A stretch of 64,000 bases of DNA from Staphylotrichum longicolle (taxonomy: Eukaryota; Ascomycota; Sordariomycetes; Sordariales; Chaetomiaceae). The stretch lies in NCBI GenBank assembly GCA_019096155.1, contig JAHCVI010000001.1, forward strand, positions 6,882,001-6,946,000, read 5' to 3'. The notes below the pieces were generated by a model. It saw only the letters and a program-made list of their open reading frames with translations, made no database searches and was not told where the DNA came from. Shown here piece after piece: positions 10,772-22,267 of this stretch. The position numbers and the translations under genes are program-made. Within the stretch, counting starts at the first letter, position 1; each line of letters begins with the position of its first letter.

Positions 10772-12488
10772 ATGGGGGCCGCCAAAGCAGCAGATTGGCG
10801 GAAGCTGCCCCTGAGTCTCACCGAGCTCTCCATCGACACAACTCTCCGCTGTGGACGTAGGTGGTGATTTTTCGAGTCTTTGCCTCAATCATATACTTTA
10901 CTATGTTTTGATTCTCAGCCATTCTTGTAAAAGGCGATGATCGGATTTATGCTAAGATAATTCAGAATCATTCCGGTGGCGGAAAATACGCGATGAATGG
11001 TGAGTGCACTCACTCGCCTGAAGTTCGAAGAACCCCCTTCTAACGCATCATAGGCACTGCGTGCTTCGAGGCCGTCTTGTCTCACTTAAGCAGGACTCAT
11101 CCCATCTTCACTACCATGTAACATGGCCAAAGACAGCCACCAACATCATCACCCCTCCGGCGTCTGTGCCTCCATCCTCTCCTTCACCCCCCGAAGCCAA
11201 GGACGCCGAAGCCCAAGACGATGACACAGCCTCCCTCTTACACAACTACTTTGCGCTCTCACTCTCTCTCTCGGCCCTCTACAAGCAATGGGCAGCCTCT
11301 GACGCCAACTTTGCCCGCCGTGCCCCGGCCTTCACCGGCATTCGCATTCTCAACCAAGACGCCTGGGAGGCCCTGGTCGCCTTTATATGCAGCAGCAACA
11401 ACAACATCTCCCGCATCAGCCAGATGGTCCACAAGCTTTGCCTCCACTACGGACCCTACGTCGCCACCGTCCACGGCGAACCCTTCCACGACTTTCCCAC
11501 CCCGCAAGCCCTGTCCGGGCCCCAAGTCGAAACCCATCTCCGCCAGCTCGGCTTCGGCTACCGCGCCCGCTACATTGCCGAAACAGCCCTGATCATCTCG
11601 GCCCAGCACTCTCCCGACTGGCTCCTCGGCCTCCGCAACCCGGCCTCCCCCGCCTTTGGCACAACCAACACCACCGCCTCCAAGGCCCACACCACCACCA
11701 AGCCCTCAGACCCATCCCCAAACACTCCCGACCCAAACCCGAAAGACCCCCCAACCTACCGCACCGCCCACACCTCCCTCCTCACCCTCCCCGGCGTCGG
11801 CCCCAAGGTCGCCGACTGCGTCTGCCTCATGGGCCTGGGCTGGGGCGAGGCCGTCCCCGTCGACACCCACGTCTGGCAGATTGCGCAGCGCGACTACCGG
11901 TTCGGGGCCAAGACGAAGACAAAGACGTTCACCAAGGCCATGTACGACGCCGTGGGCGACCACTTCCGCGGCATCTGGGGCCCGCAGGCCGGCTGGGCGC
12001 AAAGCGTGCTGTTCACGGCGAACCTGCGGGAGTTTGCGGGGCAGGCTGCGGGGGCTGGGGCTGCTGCTGCTGCTGCGGGGAATGTTGCGCAGGAGGGTGG
12101 AAGGGATGGAGATGTGGCGAAGGCCGAGGGTGAGGGTGAAGGCATTGGAGCCTTGGTCAAAGTTGAGGGGCCAGATGAGGTTAGCCGGCCAGCAGACTCG
12201 CGCGTAGTGTTAAAGGTCGAGGAGACGGTGGAGCTTGTTACTGGCCGGGCTTTGAAGAAAAGAAAAACGCGGGCGTCATTGCGTGCGTCAGTGGACAGTG
12301 GGACGACTGAGCAGGTGACGGTGAAGATCGAGGAGAAGCAGGAATCAGTCACTGGTCGGACGACACGAACGAGGAAACCCTCGGCGTCAACGCAGGTGTC
12401 GGCGGCTGACGGAAAGTCCGAAGAGACCGGACGGGTTGCCGTGCAGGCGAGACGGACCAGCAAGAGGGTTAAGGTTACCGGGAGATAA
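10772..12488 (+). CDS. OGG1: 8-oxoguanine DNA glycosylase/AP lyase
   Basis: OGG1 removes 8-oxoguanine opposite C and nicks the abasic site in base excision repair, in nucleus and probably mitochondria. Exons 10772-10856, 10966-10999 (34 nt) and 11054-12488 splice to 517 residues. The small second exon is needed to restore the N-terminal motif GQSFRWRKIRDEWHC, which aligns with the family's GQSFRW signature. The HhH-GPD core contains FICSSNNNISRI, LGFGYRARYI, the hairpin LPGVGPKVADCVCLMGLG with catalytic Lys291, and VPVDTHVWQIA with Asp310. The Lys-Asp spacing of 19 equals that of human OGG1 (K249/D268). A Pro/Thr-rich insertion (about 220-270) sits between the core helices. The last ~150 residues are a low-complexity Ala/Gly/Glu-rich, Lys-rich tail not typical of yeast OGG1; it could carry nuclear localisation signals. 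Confidence 0.96.
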
Positions 12489-12882
12489 GGAATATGTTGC
12501 TTCAACGTGCGCAGAGCCGTAGTTGTACGTACGTACAGCAACCGCACAGAAACCACGCATCAACCTCGCATATTGGGCGATTGTCTCTTGCAGCGGACTT
12601 CTCAAGAACCCGGAAAAACTGTCTAAGGGAAGGTATAAATTCAAGTGCTCCTGATGCCAAACTCTCCTCAACTCTTTTTTTCGAGAAGCAAGCTAAACTA
12701 AACTTTCCAAACAATCCAGCCACACACAAATATCGTCACCCAGCTCAGCGACTTTAAACTTCACCCAACTTGAATTCCCCATTTGTCACGCTCCTCGACG
12801 TAAGTCATCTCCCTTCCCGAAATCCCGCGCTTCCCCCTCGACGCCTGCTAATCCTCGCAGACTTACAATCAGAAAAAAAAAG
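12489..12882. promoter_or_regulatory. Promoter and leader of the F-box gene
   Basis: This is the OGG1 3' flank followed by the F-box gene promoter. It includes a GTAC-rich patch at 12527-12537 and the probable leader intron listed separately. No coding region was recognised. Confidence 0.45.
12800..12860 (+). other. Probable 5' UTR intron of the F-box gene
   Basis: A 61-nt segment begins GTAAGT, holds a TGCTAAT branch-like motif 10 nt before its end and finishes CGCAG, directly upstream of the start codon at 12883. All three signals match the introns inside genes in this window. It lies outside the coding frame, so it is probably spliced from the leader. RNA evidence is lacking. Confidence 0.6.
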
Positions 12883-14332
12883 ATGGACACTCCTGCCGCC
12901 GCCGCGATCACCACCGACGGCACCGCCGGCCCCCAGCCCTCCCCCAGCGGCAATAACGACTCGCCCCTCCTCGCGCTCCCCGCCGACATCGTCCGGGACA
13001 TCACCGACTTCCTCCCCCGCGAGTCGACCGTCGCCCTCGCCGCGACCTGCCGCGCCATGTCGGCGCTCCTGTATCCGCCGCTGTGGCGCGCCGACATCGC
13101 CACGGGGGCCTACGACAGCGCGCGCTGGGCGCTGTGCCGGCTCGCGTCGGTCCCCGCGCTCCGCCGCGCGGTGCTCGAGCACGGCGCGGACCCCAACCGC
13201 CAGCTGGGCGTGCCGGGGGTGCCGAACCTCGCGTCCGCGTCGCTGGTCGGGCTCGCCGCGTGGTACCGTCTGGAGGAGCCGCTGCGCTGGCTGGTGGAGT
13301 GCGGTGGTGGTGATGTGGGAACGGCGAGGGCGGGCGTCGGGACCGACAGGGCGGGCTACGGCGCGGTGGACATGGCGCTGATGGGGTCGCGGTCCGGTGG
13401 CGTCGAGGAGAGGTGCGCTGCGCCGACGGTCCTCTACCTGCTGGAGCACGGGGCAGACGCCGGGGGCTGGCGCACAGCATTCGGCAGAAGTACCGCTGCC
13501 CCTGCACTGGAAAGACTGCGCGACGCCGGTTCTGGAGTGGTTTGTGCAGGCGCATCTTGCCGCGGCGGAGCTGGGGAAGGAGATGCTGCAGGAGGAGCCG
13601 ACCTGCACGGCGGCATGGATCGACGACGCCATCGACTTTGCGCTCATCTCCATGAGCGACCCGGTCCCGGCGTTTTTGGCGCTGGTAAAAATCCGACCCT
13701 CAGATGCGAACCCGGCAAGCCATCCGCTCGTCAAGTGCGTCCACACCATCGTCCGACAGTACACCATCTCGAACACCATCTCGAGAGCCTTCCGTCCGCC
13801 GGTGAGACCCGGTTTGCTTCGCTGCTTCCGCCAAGCCGCGTTACGCCTTCACCGGGACCCAACGCTTCGCGAAGTCGTCCCGCACGCGTACAATGCCCTC
13901 GCACGCTGGGTGCTCGCCGAGGAGGGCGATTTGGCCGCGGCAGACGTTCGGGACGGCATGTTCAAGCTGCTGCTGGAGAGGACGCGGGTCCATCCGGACG
14001 AGACCGTGGATTCCGAACCATCGCCGCTGTTCATCGAGCTGCAGAACGTCATCGTGCACGGTACAAGAGATCTGAGGTGCATCGGACTGCTGCTGCTCCG
14101 AGGGGCGGATCCGTTGTGGAGCTGGGGAGACCACGAGGAAGGCTATCCACGGGATGCGCCGGTGCTGGAGATGCTTATCCGTGTGCTGGCCATGAGCAGT
14201 GACGGAGGTTTTACCGACGGGGGATGGGATTGGAAGGATTGGATTTGGTTCTTTTTGAAGAAGCTGAAATGGGCCATGACACCCTGCCAGTGGCGTGTCA
14301 TGGAGCTAGTTGGAGAGATTCTGTTAGGGTAG
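12883..14332 (+). CDS. F-box protein with ankyrin-like repeats, one frameshift
   Basis: The N-terminal F-box (LLALPADIVRDITDFLPRES followed by TVALAATCRAMSALLYPPLW, about residues 28-67) marks a probable substrate adaptor of an SCF ubiquitin ligase. Downstream are ankyrin-like pieces such as RRAVLEHGADPNRQLGVPG and PTVLYLLEHGADAGG, and a helical C-terminal half with IGLLLLRGADPLW. The coding potential switches frame by one base near 13499-13502, a four-C run. Removing one base there would join STAA to LHWKDCATPVLEWFVQ, an ankyrin-like continuation; total length would be about 482 residues, stop at 14330-14332. No intron of usable size explains the shift, since the only fitting GT-AG pair (49 nt, 13430-13478) would delete an ankyrin helix. 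Either a sequence error or a real frameshift. The gene is convergent with the UBE3D-like gene at about 100 bp. The substrate is unknown. Confidence 0.7.
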
Positions 14333-14433
14333 CTTTCTCTCGCCTAGCCTCTCGAATGTTGTAACTATTGAAATTGGCCCCGGTTTTCTTCTGTGAGAGT
14401 CTCTTTTCCGCATTCTGCGCCATCACTGGATGT

Positions 14434-16006
14434 TCACGGTTTCTGTTCCCATCTCGTCAACAGCCCAACCTTCCACTCCTTGAACGCCCGCTCTGTCCGC
14501 GGCAGCACAGCGTTGCTGTCGTCCAGGTGTCGAATGATCTCGCCCATGGCAAGCGCTGGCAGGTTTAGCTCCTGAGAGTCGCAGGTGATGGCCTCCATCA
14601 TCTTGTCCGCCTCCTCGCGGGGTATCTGCCGGTACAGCAACTTGATTGCTGGAGTGCGCTGTGGAGCACTACTTGACGAGTACACGATGCTGCTGTTGAG
14701 GACCCAGATGTGGATTGCCTTTTGCGCACTTGCATGCCTTTCACTTTCGCTAACGGTTTCCGGTATTGGCATTATCAGAGACTTGGAAGACCCGGATCGA
14801 GCCATGGTGGAGATGAGAGTGGCTGCCAAGCACTCCCGGATGCCTGGGACGACCCCAGAGATGGACCTGCAAGCGATCTGCCACTTGAGCAGTGTGACTG
14901 CGGTAGTCCGGAAGTTGAAAAAACCCAGTTGGGCATGACAGGAAGAGCAGAAAATGTTGAGATTGCGGGTTTGGGCTGTTGGGGGACCAGGCAACGCAAG
15001 ACTCTGTCTATCTGTTGACCCATGCTCATGAGCAGAGGAAGAGAACTAGGGAAAGACGGCGGTCAGTGACTGACTGACCAGGAACTGGGCATACGGAAAT
15101 GTCCCTCCAAATATCCCCAGGCACTCGCAACTTGAGAATGCTCGGGCGAAGGGCGGAGAGCTGGCCGTCCACTAGGAGGAAATGCCCCGTCCCATAGGGA
15201 GGTTCATAACCAACCAGTAGCCTGCCAGTGTGTTAATCTGGGGCATTTGTATCGGTATCCATGCCATTGAGACGGTGTACGTCGACCTGGCTACCTTCTT
15301 GATGCCCCTGCATGCGTAAGTCATACAAAAAAAAGGAGACTGGCACCGTCACACTATAAACTCGGCAGTATCAAGGACTTACCGTCAGATTCTGACAGTT
15401 CGTCTCGGCGAAGAGAAGGGTTGTGAGGTCCACGAAGCCAATACCCTCCTGCGCGGAGATGGAGGAGGATGCGCCATAGCCTCTCGCGGCAAGGCTCGTG
15501 TCATCTGCCTTTCCACTCTCTACCCCATGGGCGTGGTGGTGATGATGGTCGGGCTTGTGGCAGTGCCAAAACTCCATCATCTCGGCCCAATTCTCGCTGG
15601 GAAGATCCTTCCACGCCGTCACCGCGCCGGAGGGAACGACACTGGTGCTGCACTGCCTGCAGGCCACCCCGGAGTCAGAGTCCAAGTCTGTCGCGGACCA
15701 GGGGATGATCAGCCTGGTGGGACGGCGGGAGTGAAGTGGCATCAAGGAGGGGGAGGCGCCATGAGAGGGCCGTGCGCCTTTCTGCCTGTCCTGGATTGGG
15801 AGTATTGTGCCACCGAGAGCGGCCTTGGCTGGGAGCGTCAGATTATAGGTGTTGCTGTGATGTCTGAGCTCAACTGTCGTGCAGTCCGCCGAGATTGAGA
15901 CTTGGGTCGACGCATCACTTGGAGAAGAGAGTGACGCCGCAAGAGAAATCTGGCGGATGTTGGCGAGCAGCTCGGCGTAAAGAAGACAGTTATCCGGAGG
16001 AGCCAT
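14434..16006 (-). pseudogene. UBE3D-like E2-binding protein with in-frame stop
   Basis: This resembles the ubiquitin-conjugating-enzyme E2-binding protein family (human UBE3D, HECT-like E3). Proposed exons are 16006-15383, 15307-15079 and 14975-14434; they sum to 1,395 nt, an exact multiple of three (464 residues). The N-terminal half has the conserved CRQC pair and SENWAEMMEFWHCHK, then GFVDLTTLLFAETNC. The C-terminal half has FCSSCHAQLGFF, LLKWQIAC, the strand IHIWVLNSSIVYSSSS, KLLYRQIPREEADKMME and a terminal FKEWKVGLLTRW. Exon 2 has a TAA at 15235-15233 exactly in frame, between coding-like sequence on both sides. Starting exon 2 later, at the GGCAG acceptor (15221), removes the stop but breaks the frame. 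So this is either a pseudogene, a base error, or a gene with splicing I have not solved. Head-to-head with SF3B1. Confidence 0.65.
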
Positions 16007-16632
16007 TTTTCAGGGCATTTGAGGAAGGTGAGGTCAGGGCGGAAGGCTGAAGTTGCAGTCTCAAGTCTGGAGCTGTGCTTCGCTGCTACTGTCCAGATTG
16101 CTGCAGACTCTGATCCATGAAATGGGGCTGATTGGTTTCAACTGCGGTCAACTTCAACCACTCAGGTTTGTCCCGGGTTGAGCCGATTTGGACTTGGACT
16201 GTAAGTAGAAGCAGGAAGCTGAGAACAGGCAGGTGCAGGTTAGGTGGTCTTGAAGCTGATACTGTGGAGCAGTGGTTGATCAGGTCTGGACTGCTTACAT
16301 AAACCAAGCTCGAGCCGCTTGATCTGCCATCTCTGCCAAGCCTTCTAGCGCGGCAGCTTGTCGCCGCCAAAATTTCAACACAGGCAACTGCAGCGCTCCA
16401 TCGCGCACGCCGCTTCAGCTTCCGACATCCACTCGCACTTTGGCACTCGCCATCTCCATCTCCTCCAGGACACCTCCCGGTCCCGCATCAACCGCGACGC
16501 GCCAGAATTGCAACTCCGACTGCCCAACGCATCCGTCCATCTCGTTCACCTTGCAACAGGCCGATAACCGACACGTAATAAACCTAATTCCTCCGAATGG
16601 GATGAGCGCAGCGCCGAGCGGGCAGCAGCACC
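16007..16632. promoter_or_regulatory. Divergent promoter of UBE3D-like gene and SF3B1
   Basis: This 626-bp gap lies between the two start codons. Open frames at 16086-16370 (-) and 16358-16567 (+) overlap and show no domain; they are probably untranslated leader. Nothing more specific is visible. Confidence 0.45.
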
Positions 16633-19600
16633 ATGTCGGACGCCGATTTTGAGCAGATCCGCAAGCTCCAGGCCGAGCGCAATGCCGCCGCCGCTGCAAA
16701 GAAAGGTTCTCGGACCTTTGACCCCGCCAACCAGCGTGCTGACACCTCCACCAAGGCCAAGCTGAGCGAAGCCTGGGACACGGAGCTCTATGATCGCGAG
16801 AATGGCGGCGACAAGTATGCCGGCTACCACCTCACCCTGCCCGCCGCCGATGGCGACGACGACGAGGAGATGGCCGATGCCGACAGCTCGCGCCGCCTCG
16901 TCGGCCAGTACACCGCCACCCGCGCCCAGATTGACGAGTTTGCCCGTGGCAACGGCGTCGAGGAGGACGACCCCCTCGCTGGCCGCGGCGAGCGCAGCAA
17001 CCGCATCACCGACCGCGAGACCGACTACCAGAAACGCCGCTTTGATCGCGTCTTGACCCCGACACGCGCCGACCCCTTTGCCGCCAACCGCCAGGACGCC
17101 GGCGCCGAGGAAGGCGAGACCTACCGTGCCATCATGGAGCGCCGCGACCTCGAGCGCGAAGAGGAGCGCGTCCGCCGTGCCATTGAGCAAAAGATGAAGG
17201 ACGGGCCGGTCGAAGAGCACAAGCCGACGCTCAAGGATGTTGCCGACAAGGAGAACGAGGATGCCGCGTCGCCCGATGCTGCGGCTGGCCGCAAGCGCAG
17301 GAGGAGGTGGGACGTTGCCTCGGCTGAGACAACCGAGCAGGCTGCCCCAGCCCCCGCCGAGCCCAAGAAGCGATCGCGATGGGATCAGGCCCCTTCAGTC
17401 CCCGTCATCGGAGGTGCGCCCGAGGCAGAGCCGAAGAAGAGGTCTCGATGGGACCAAGCTCCCTCTGCCACCCCCGTTGGCAACGTGGGCCTCGCCACCC
17501 CGATGCACCCGTCCCAGGTGCCTATGCTGCCGACGGCCTTTGGCACCGATGCGTCTGGCCGGTATATGCCGCTCAGCGATGAGGAGCTCGACGCGATGCT
17601 CCCTGGTCTGGACCAGGGCTACAAGATCCTGGAGCCCCCGCCGGGCTACGCTCCGGTACGGGCGCCTGCCCACAAGCTGGCCACGGCACCTACACCAGCC
17701 ACGGGTTTCATGATGCAGGATCCCAGCAGTGGACGCATCGCCGGCCAGCAGGTGCCCAAGGAGATTCCGGGAGTGGGCGATTTGCAATTCTTCAAGCCCG
17801 AAGACATGGCCTACTTTGGGAAGCTGACAGACGGCTCCAACGAGGATGACCTCAGCGTGGAGGAGCTCAAGGAGAGGAAAATCATGCGTCTTTTGTTGAA
17901 GGTCAAGAATGGCACTCCTCCGATGAGGAAGACTGCGCTCAGGCAACTCACAGATAACGCGCGCAACTTTGGTGCCGGGCCCCTCTTCAACCAAATTCTC
18001 CCGCTGCTCATGGAGAGGACCCTCGAGGATCAGGAGCGCCATCTGCTCGTCAAGGTCATTGACCGCATCCTATACAAGCTGGACGACATGGTCCGGCCCT
18101 ACGTCCACAAGATCTTGGTCGTCATCGAGCCGCTGCTCATTGACCAGGATTATTATGCGCGGGTTGAGGGTCGCGAAATCATCTCCAACCTTGCCAAGGC
18201 TGCCGGTCTCGCGACCATGATCAGTGTCATGCGGCCCGATATCGATCACGTAGACGAGTACGTGAGAAACACCACCGCTCGAGCATTCGCCGTCGTGGCA
18301 TCTGCTCTGGGCATCCCCGCCCTTCTCCCATTCCTCAGGGCTGTCTGCCGCAGCAAGAAGTCGTGGCAGGCACGCCACACCGGTGTCAAGATTGTGCAGC
18401 AGATCCCCATCTTGATGGGCTGCGCAGTCCTGCCCCATCTCAAGCAGCTCGTCGACTGCATCGGCCCCAACCTGAATGACGAGCAGACCAAGGTGCGGAC
18501 AGTGACCAGTTTGGCCATCGCCGCCCTGGCCGAGGCGTCGAACCCCTACGGTATCGAGAGCTTCGACGACATCCTTAACCCCTTGTGGACGGGTGCCCGG
18601 AAGCAGCGGGGCAAGGGCCTGGCGGGCTTTCTCAAAGCCGTTGGCTACATCATCCCGCTGATGGACGAGGACTACGCCAACTACTACACCAGTCAGATCA
18701 TGGAGATTCTCCTACGCGAGTTTGCCTCGCCTGACGAAGAAATGAAGAAGGTTGTTCTCAAGGTCATCTCGCAGTGCGCCGCCACCGACGGCGTCACTGC
18801 TGGCTATCTCAAGGAGCACGTGCTGGACGAGTTTTTCAAGAGCTTCTGGGTCCGCCGCATGGCCCTCGACAAGCGCAACTACAGGCAAGTGGTCGAGACC
18901 ACAGTCGACATTGGCCAGAAGGTTGGCGTGAGCGAGATCCTCGAGAGGATCGTCGTCAACCTGAAGGACGAGAGCGAAGCCTACCGGAAGATGACGGTCG
19001 AGACCGTTGAGAAGATAGTGGCTTCTCTCGGTGCTGCCGACATTGGCGAGCGGCTGGAGGAGCGGTTGATTGATGGCATCCTGCACGCGTTCCAAGAGCA
19101 AAGCGTCGAAGACATTGTGATGCTCAACGGTTTTGGTTCCGTCGTCAACGCCCTCGGCACCCGCTGCAAGCCATATCTCCCGCAGATTGTAAGCACCATC
19201 TTGTGGCGTCTGAACAACAAGTCGGCCACGGTCCGCCAGCAGGCCGCCGACCTCGTCTCGCGCATCGCCATGGTGATGAAGCAGTGTGGCGAAGACGCTC
19301 TCATGGGCAAGCTAGGCATCGTCCTCTACGAATACCTTGGCGAAGAGTACCCCGAAGTGCTGGGCTCCATCCTCGGCGCGCTCCGCTCCATCGTCACCGT
19401 CGTGGGCATCAGCCAGATGCAGCCCCCCATCAAAGACCTCCTCCCGCGTCTCACCCCCATCCTCCGCAACCGCCACGAAAAAGTGCAAGAAAACACCATC
19501 GACCTCGTGGGGCGCATCGCCGACCGCGGCCCGGAGAGCGTCAACGCGCGCGAGTGGATGCGCATCTGCTTCGAGCTCCTCGACATGCTCAAGGCCCACA

Positions 19601-20298
19601 AAAAGGGCATCCGCCGCGCGGCCAACAACACGTTCGGTTTCATCGCCAAGGCCATCGGCCCGCAGGACGTGCTCGCCACCCTGCTCAACAACCTCCGCGT
19701 GCAGGAGCGCCAGTCGCGCGTCAACACGGCCGTCGCCATCGGCATCGTCGCCGAGACGTGCGCCCCCTTCACCGTCCTCCCCGCCCTCATGAACGAGTAC
19801 CGCGTGCCCGAGCTCAACGTGCAGAACGGCGTGCTCAAGTCGCTCTCCTTCCTCTTCGAGTACATTGGCGAGATGGCCAAGGACTACGTCTACGCCGTCA
19901 CCCCTCTACTGGAAGACGCCCTCATCGACCGCGACCAGGTCCACCGCCAGACCGCGGCGAGCGTCGTCAAGCACATCGCCCTCGGCGTCGTCGGCCTGGG
20001 CTGCGAGGACGCCATGGTCCACCTGCTCAACCTGCTCTACCCCAACCTGTTTGAGACCAGCCCCCACGTCATTGACCGCATCGTCGAGGCCATCGAGGCC
20101 GTGCGCATGGCCGTCGGCCCGGGCTTGGTGCTGAACTACGTCTGGGCGGGGTTGTTCCACCCGGCCAGGAAGGTGCGCACGCCGTACTGGCGGCTGTACA
20201 ACGACGCGTACGTGTGGGGCGCGGACGCCATGGTGCCGTATTATCCGAACCTGGTCGAGGAGGGGATTGATAGGGGGGAGTTGGCTGTTGTGCTTTGA
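16633..20298 (+). CDS. SF3B1: Splicing factor 3B subunit 1 (SF3B1/Hsh155/Prp10)
   Basis: This is a single-exon gene of 1,221 residues, near the usual fungal length. SF3B1 is the HEAT-repeat scaffold of U2 snRNP that clamps the branch-site duplex. The N-terminal third is disordered and carries three tryptophan ligand motifs (RRRWDVA at Trp226, KKRSRWDQAPS at Trp250 and again at Trp273) of the kind bound by U2AF homology motifs. The LPGLDQGYKILEPPPGYAPV segment, near 321-340, is typical of the SF3B6/p14-contacting region. From about 420 to the end are HEAT repeats, closely matching human SF3B1 (e.g. SWQARHTGVKIVQQIPILMG, GCEDAMVHLLNLLYPNLFET, GLFHPARKVRTPYW). The residue equivalent to human K700, a cancer hotspot, is Lys620 in NDEQTKVRT, and the QARHTG and VKIVQQ positions are also conserved. 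The absence of introns is notable for a 3.7-kb gene. Confidence 0.98.
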   Translation: MSDADFEQIRKLQAERNAAAAAKKGSRTFDPANQRADTSTKAKLSEAWDTELYDRENGGDKYAGYHLTLPAADGDDDEEMADADSSRRLVGQYTATRAQIDEFARGNGVEEDDPLAGRGERSNRITDRETDYQKRRFDRVLTPTRADPFAANRQDAGAEEGETYRAIMERRDLEREEERVRRAIEQKMKDGPVEEHKPTLKDVADKENEDAASPDAAAGRKRRRRWDVASAETTEQAAPAPAEPKKRSRWDQAPSVPVIGGAPEAEPKKRSRWDQAPSATPVGNVGLATPMHPSQVPMLPTAFGTDASGRYMPLSDEELDAMLPGLDQGYKILEPPPGYAPVRAPAHKLATAPTPATGFMMQDPSSGRIAGQQVPKEIPGVGDLQFFKPEDMAYFGKLTDGSNEDDLSVEELKERKIMRLLLKVKNGTPPMRKTALRQLTDNARNFGAGPLFNQILPLLMERTLEDQERHLLVKVIDRILYKLDDMVRPYVHKILVVIEPLLIDQDYYARVEGREIISNLAKAAGLATMISVMRPDIDHVDEYVRNTTARAFAVVASALGIPALLPFLRAVCRSKKSWQARHTGVKIVQQIPILMGCAVLPHLKQLVDCIGPNLNDEQTKVRTVTSLAIAALAEASNPYGIESFDDILNPLWTGARKQRGKGLAGFLKAVGYIIPLMDEDYANYYTSQIMEILLREFASPDEEMKKVVLKVISQCAATDGVTAGYLKEHVLDEFFKSFWVRRMALDKRNYRQVVETTVDIGQKVGVSEILERIVVNLKDESEAYRKMTVETVEKIVASLGAADIGERLEERLIDGILHAFQEQSVEDIVMLNGFGSVVNALGTRCKPYLPQIVSTILWRLNNKSATVRQQAADLVSRIAMVMKQCGEDALMGKLGIVLYEYLGEEYPEVLGSILGALRSIVTVVGISQMQPPIKDLLPRLTPILRNRHEKVQENTIDLVGRIADRGPESVNAREWMRICFELLDMLKAHKKGIRRAANNTFGFIAKAIGPQDVLATLLNNLRVQERQSRVNTAVAIGIVAETCAPFTVLPALMNEYRVPELNVQNGVLKSLSFLFEYIGEMAKDYVYAVTPLLEDALIDRDQVHRQTAASVVKHIALGVVGLGCEDAMVHLLNLLYPNLFETSPHVIDRIVEAIEAVRMAVGPGLVLNYVWAGLFHPARKVRTPYWRLYNDAYVWGADAMVPYYPNLVEEGIDRGELAVVL

Positions 20299-22267
20299 GG
20301 TGGTGGCTGTAGGATTCTGGGGCCTTTTTCTCTCTTGAAGGGGTGTTGGAACGGAGTGGCCGCTCCTCGAAGGAGAGCTGGAGGGCTTTGTTGTATATTG
20401 TTGTGTTGTGGGCTCGAAAAGCGAGCGGGCTTTCTTGGGTTGGTGGGTTGGGCTGGGAAGGAAGGGTAAAGTAGCCGGGCAGGCAGCCAATATCAGATGG
20501 TTCACTTCGCTGGGATGTGTTTCGTTCGAGTACTATCTAGGGCCGTGTCGTGGGCTTAATATGGCTGTGTGTGTAGTCGAGAAGCGTGCTGGCGTCCTCG
20601 CTTCCTTCTGCCTTGGGTCAACCGCCGACGGTGACCGAAGCTTGGAGAAGGGTGCCGGGAGGGAAACAAACATTAAGGAGGTGTACGTGGGAGGAAAAAG
20701 GGGGTGTGAATGATTGGTCTCTTCGAAACGCGCCTTGTTGTCTTCATGTTCATCATCAACCTATGCGTCATCATTTCATTACATCCAGAATACCAGTCTA
20801 CAGTTTTCTGTACTCTCGTCAAGAGAAGGAGCCGCGCCCAAGTCACGACTCCCGATCAACACCCCACAACCTCACAGTCTCTAGTCGTCCCTGGGACTCT
20901 GTTGGTGCTTATTCCACTTGTGGCCATCGCAACCAAAACCACCCACCAAACGAGACTGGATGCAGACACACAGGGCCAGACGAACTCAGAGTTGAACCGC
21001 ATTAGCACAATACTTGGTATCACCTCTCTGTGCCACGCCGGATAATACTCTCGCGTGACATTACCACCGCCAGAACATGATCTCTGCCCTCCAGCGTTAC
21101 GACGGTATCCGGCCTCGTCCCTTTGATGGCGTGATCCCCAAGGTCTCTTCAGCTCAGGGGTATGCCGACTCGGCCACAGCACGGCCGGGACCCTGAGTGA
21201 TAAATCACACCCAAACCATGCGGTAACACCAAGCACACAACGCACAACACAGCAGCACAGCATATCCGGTGTATTCCCCGAGCCTGTTTTCACACCGCTC
21301 ACAGCAGCGTACCATTCTCTCACCGTAGACACAGCCGCCAACCACGGGCTACTTAAGTGACGAGCTACTCAAGTGAAGAGGAAGGTGACAACCCCCCTTC
21401 CGAAGCTGACAAGCGCAGCTGTCTTTCCAGCGCCCCTTGAGCTGAGACTAGCGAGTGACTCGGTGGGCATACGCAGCGACGGCCCCAAGTACTACCAAAC
21501 CAAGCAACCCCTATTCCAGTCAGCCCGGCAAAGTATGTTGTCGCCTCAACTCCAGCTCCGATCCCTCTTCATCCCTCTTCATCCCCAACAGACCCAGAGC
21601 ATGCGCCAGAACGGTACCGCTTCCTAGTCAGGAGCCATCCACCATTTGAGCCGGCATATCGCCGTCGCGCCGGGTCGCAGGATAAACAGCTGCCCGGGCC
21701 GAGCTGGCTGTATTGTCCTCGTCCCCCGGTCATGGTCACTACCGAGGACGGACAGAGCACAGCCCCTCGGGACGACCAGGCCACAGCGTTACATGACACC
21801 AACCCCGGTCTCGTCCCACGGAACCCCTTTTCTGACAGCTGGGGGACCTTGACCGTAGCATTGTAACTGTCTCCAGGGTCGCACATCCAACCCAAAACCT
21901 TACCAACCACGTGTAAAAGACAACTCTCAGTAGCACCGACTTCGGCTACTCCGCCAGTCCGTCTCCACAAACATGCTCATCTCTCATCTCGTCTTGTTTC
22001 GTCTCGTCTCGTCCCATTTTGTCGTTCCTCCAACGTCAATCTTCCTCTCCTTGGTATGTCCCGGACGGACACCATCCATCCATCCCAGGCCCAACCCCAG
22101 TCACAGTCCAGAACCCCCTAGACAGAAACCACCACCCACAACCACACCAGTCAAACCCACACAGTTACCCTAGCAAGTCAATTCCCTGACCATGGTCTAC
22201 CTTACAAGTGCTGTATCAAGTCACATCCGGCAGATTGATCCCCCGAAGGCCAACCAGTCAAGAGACC

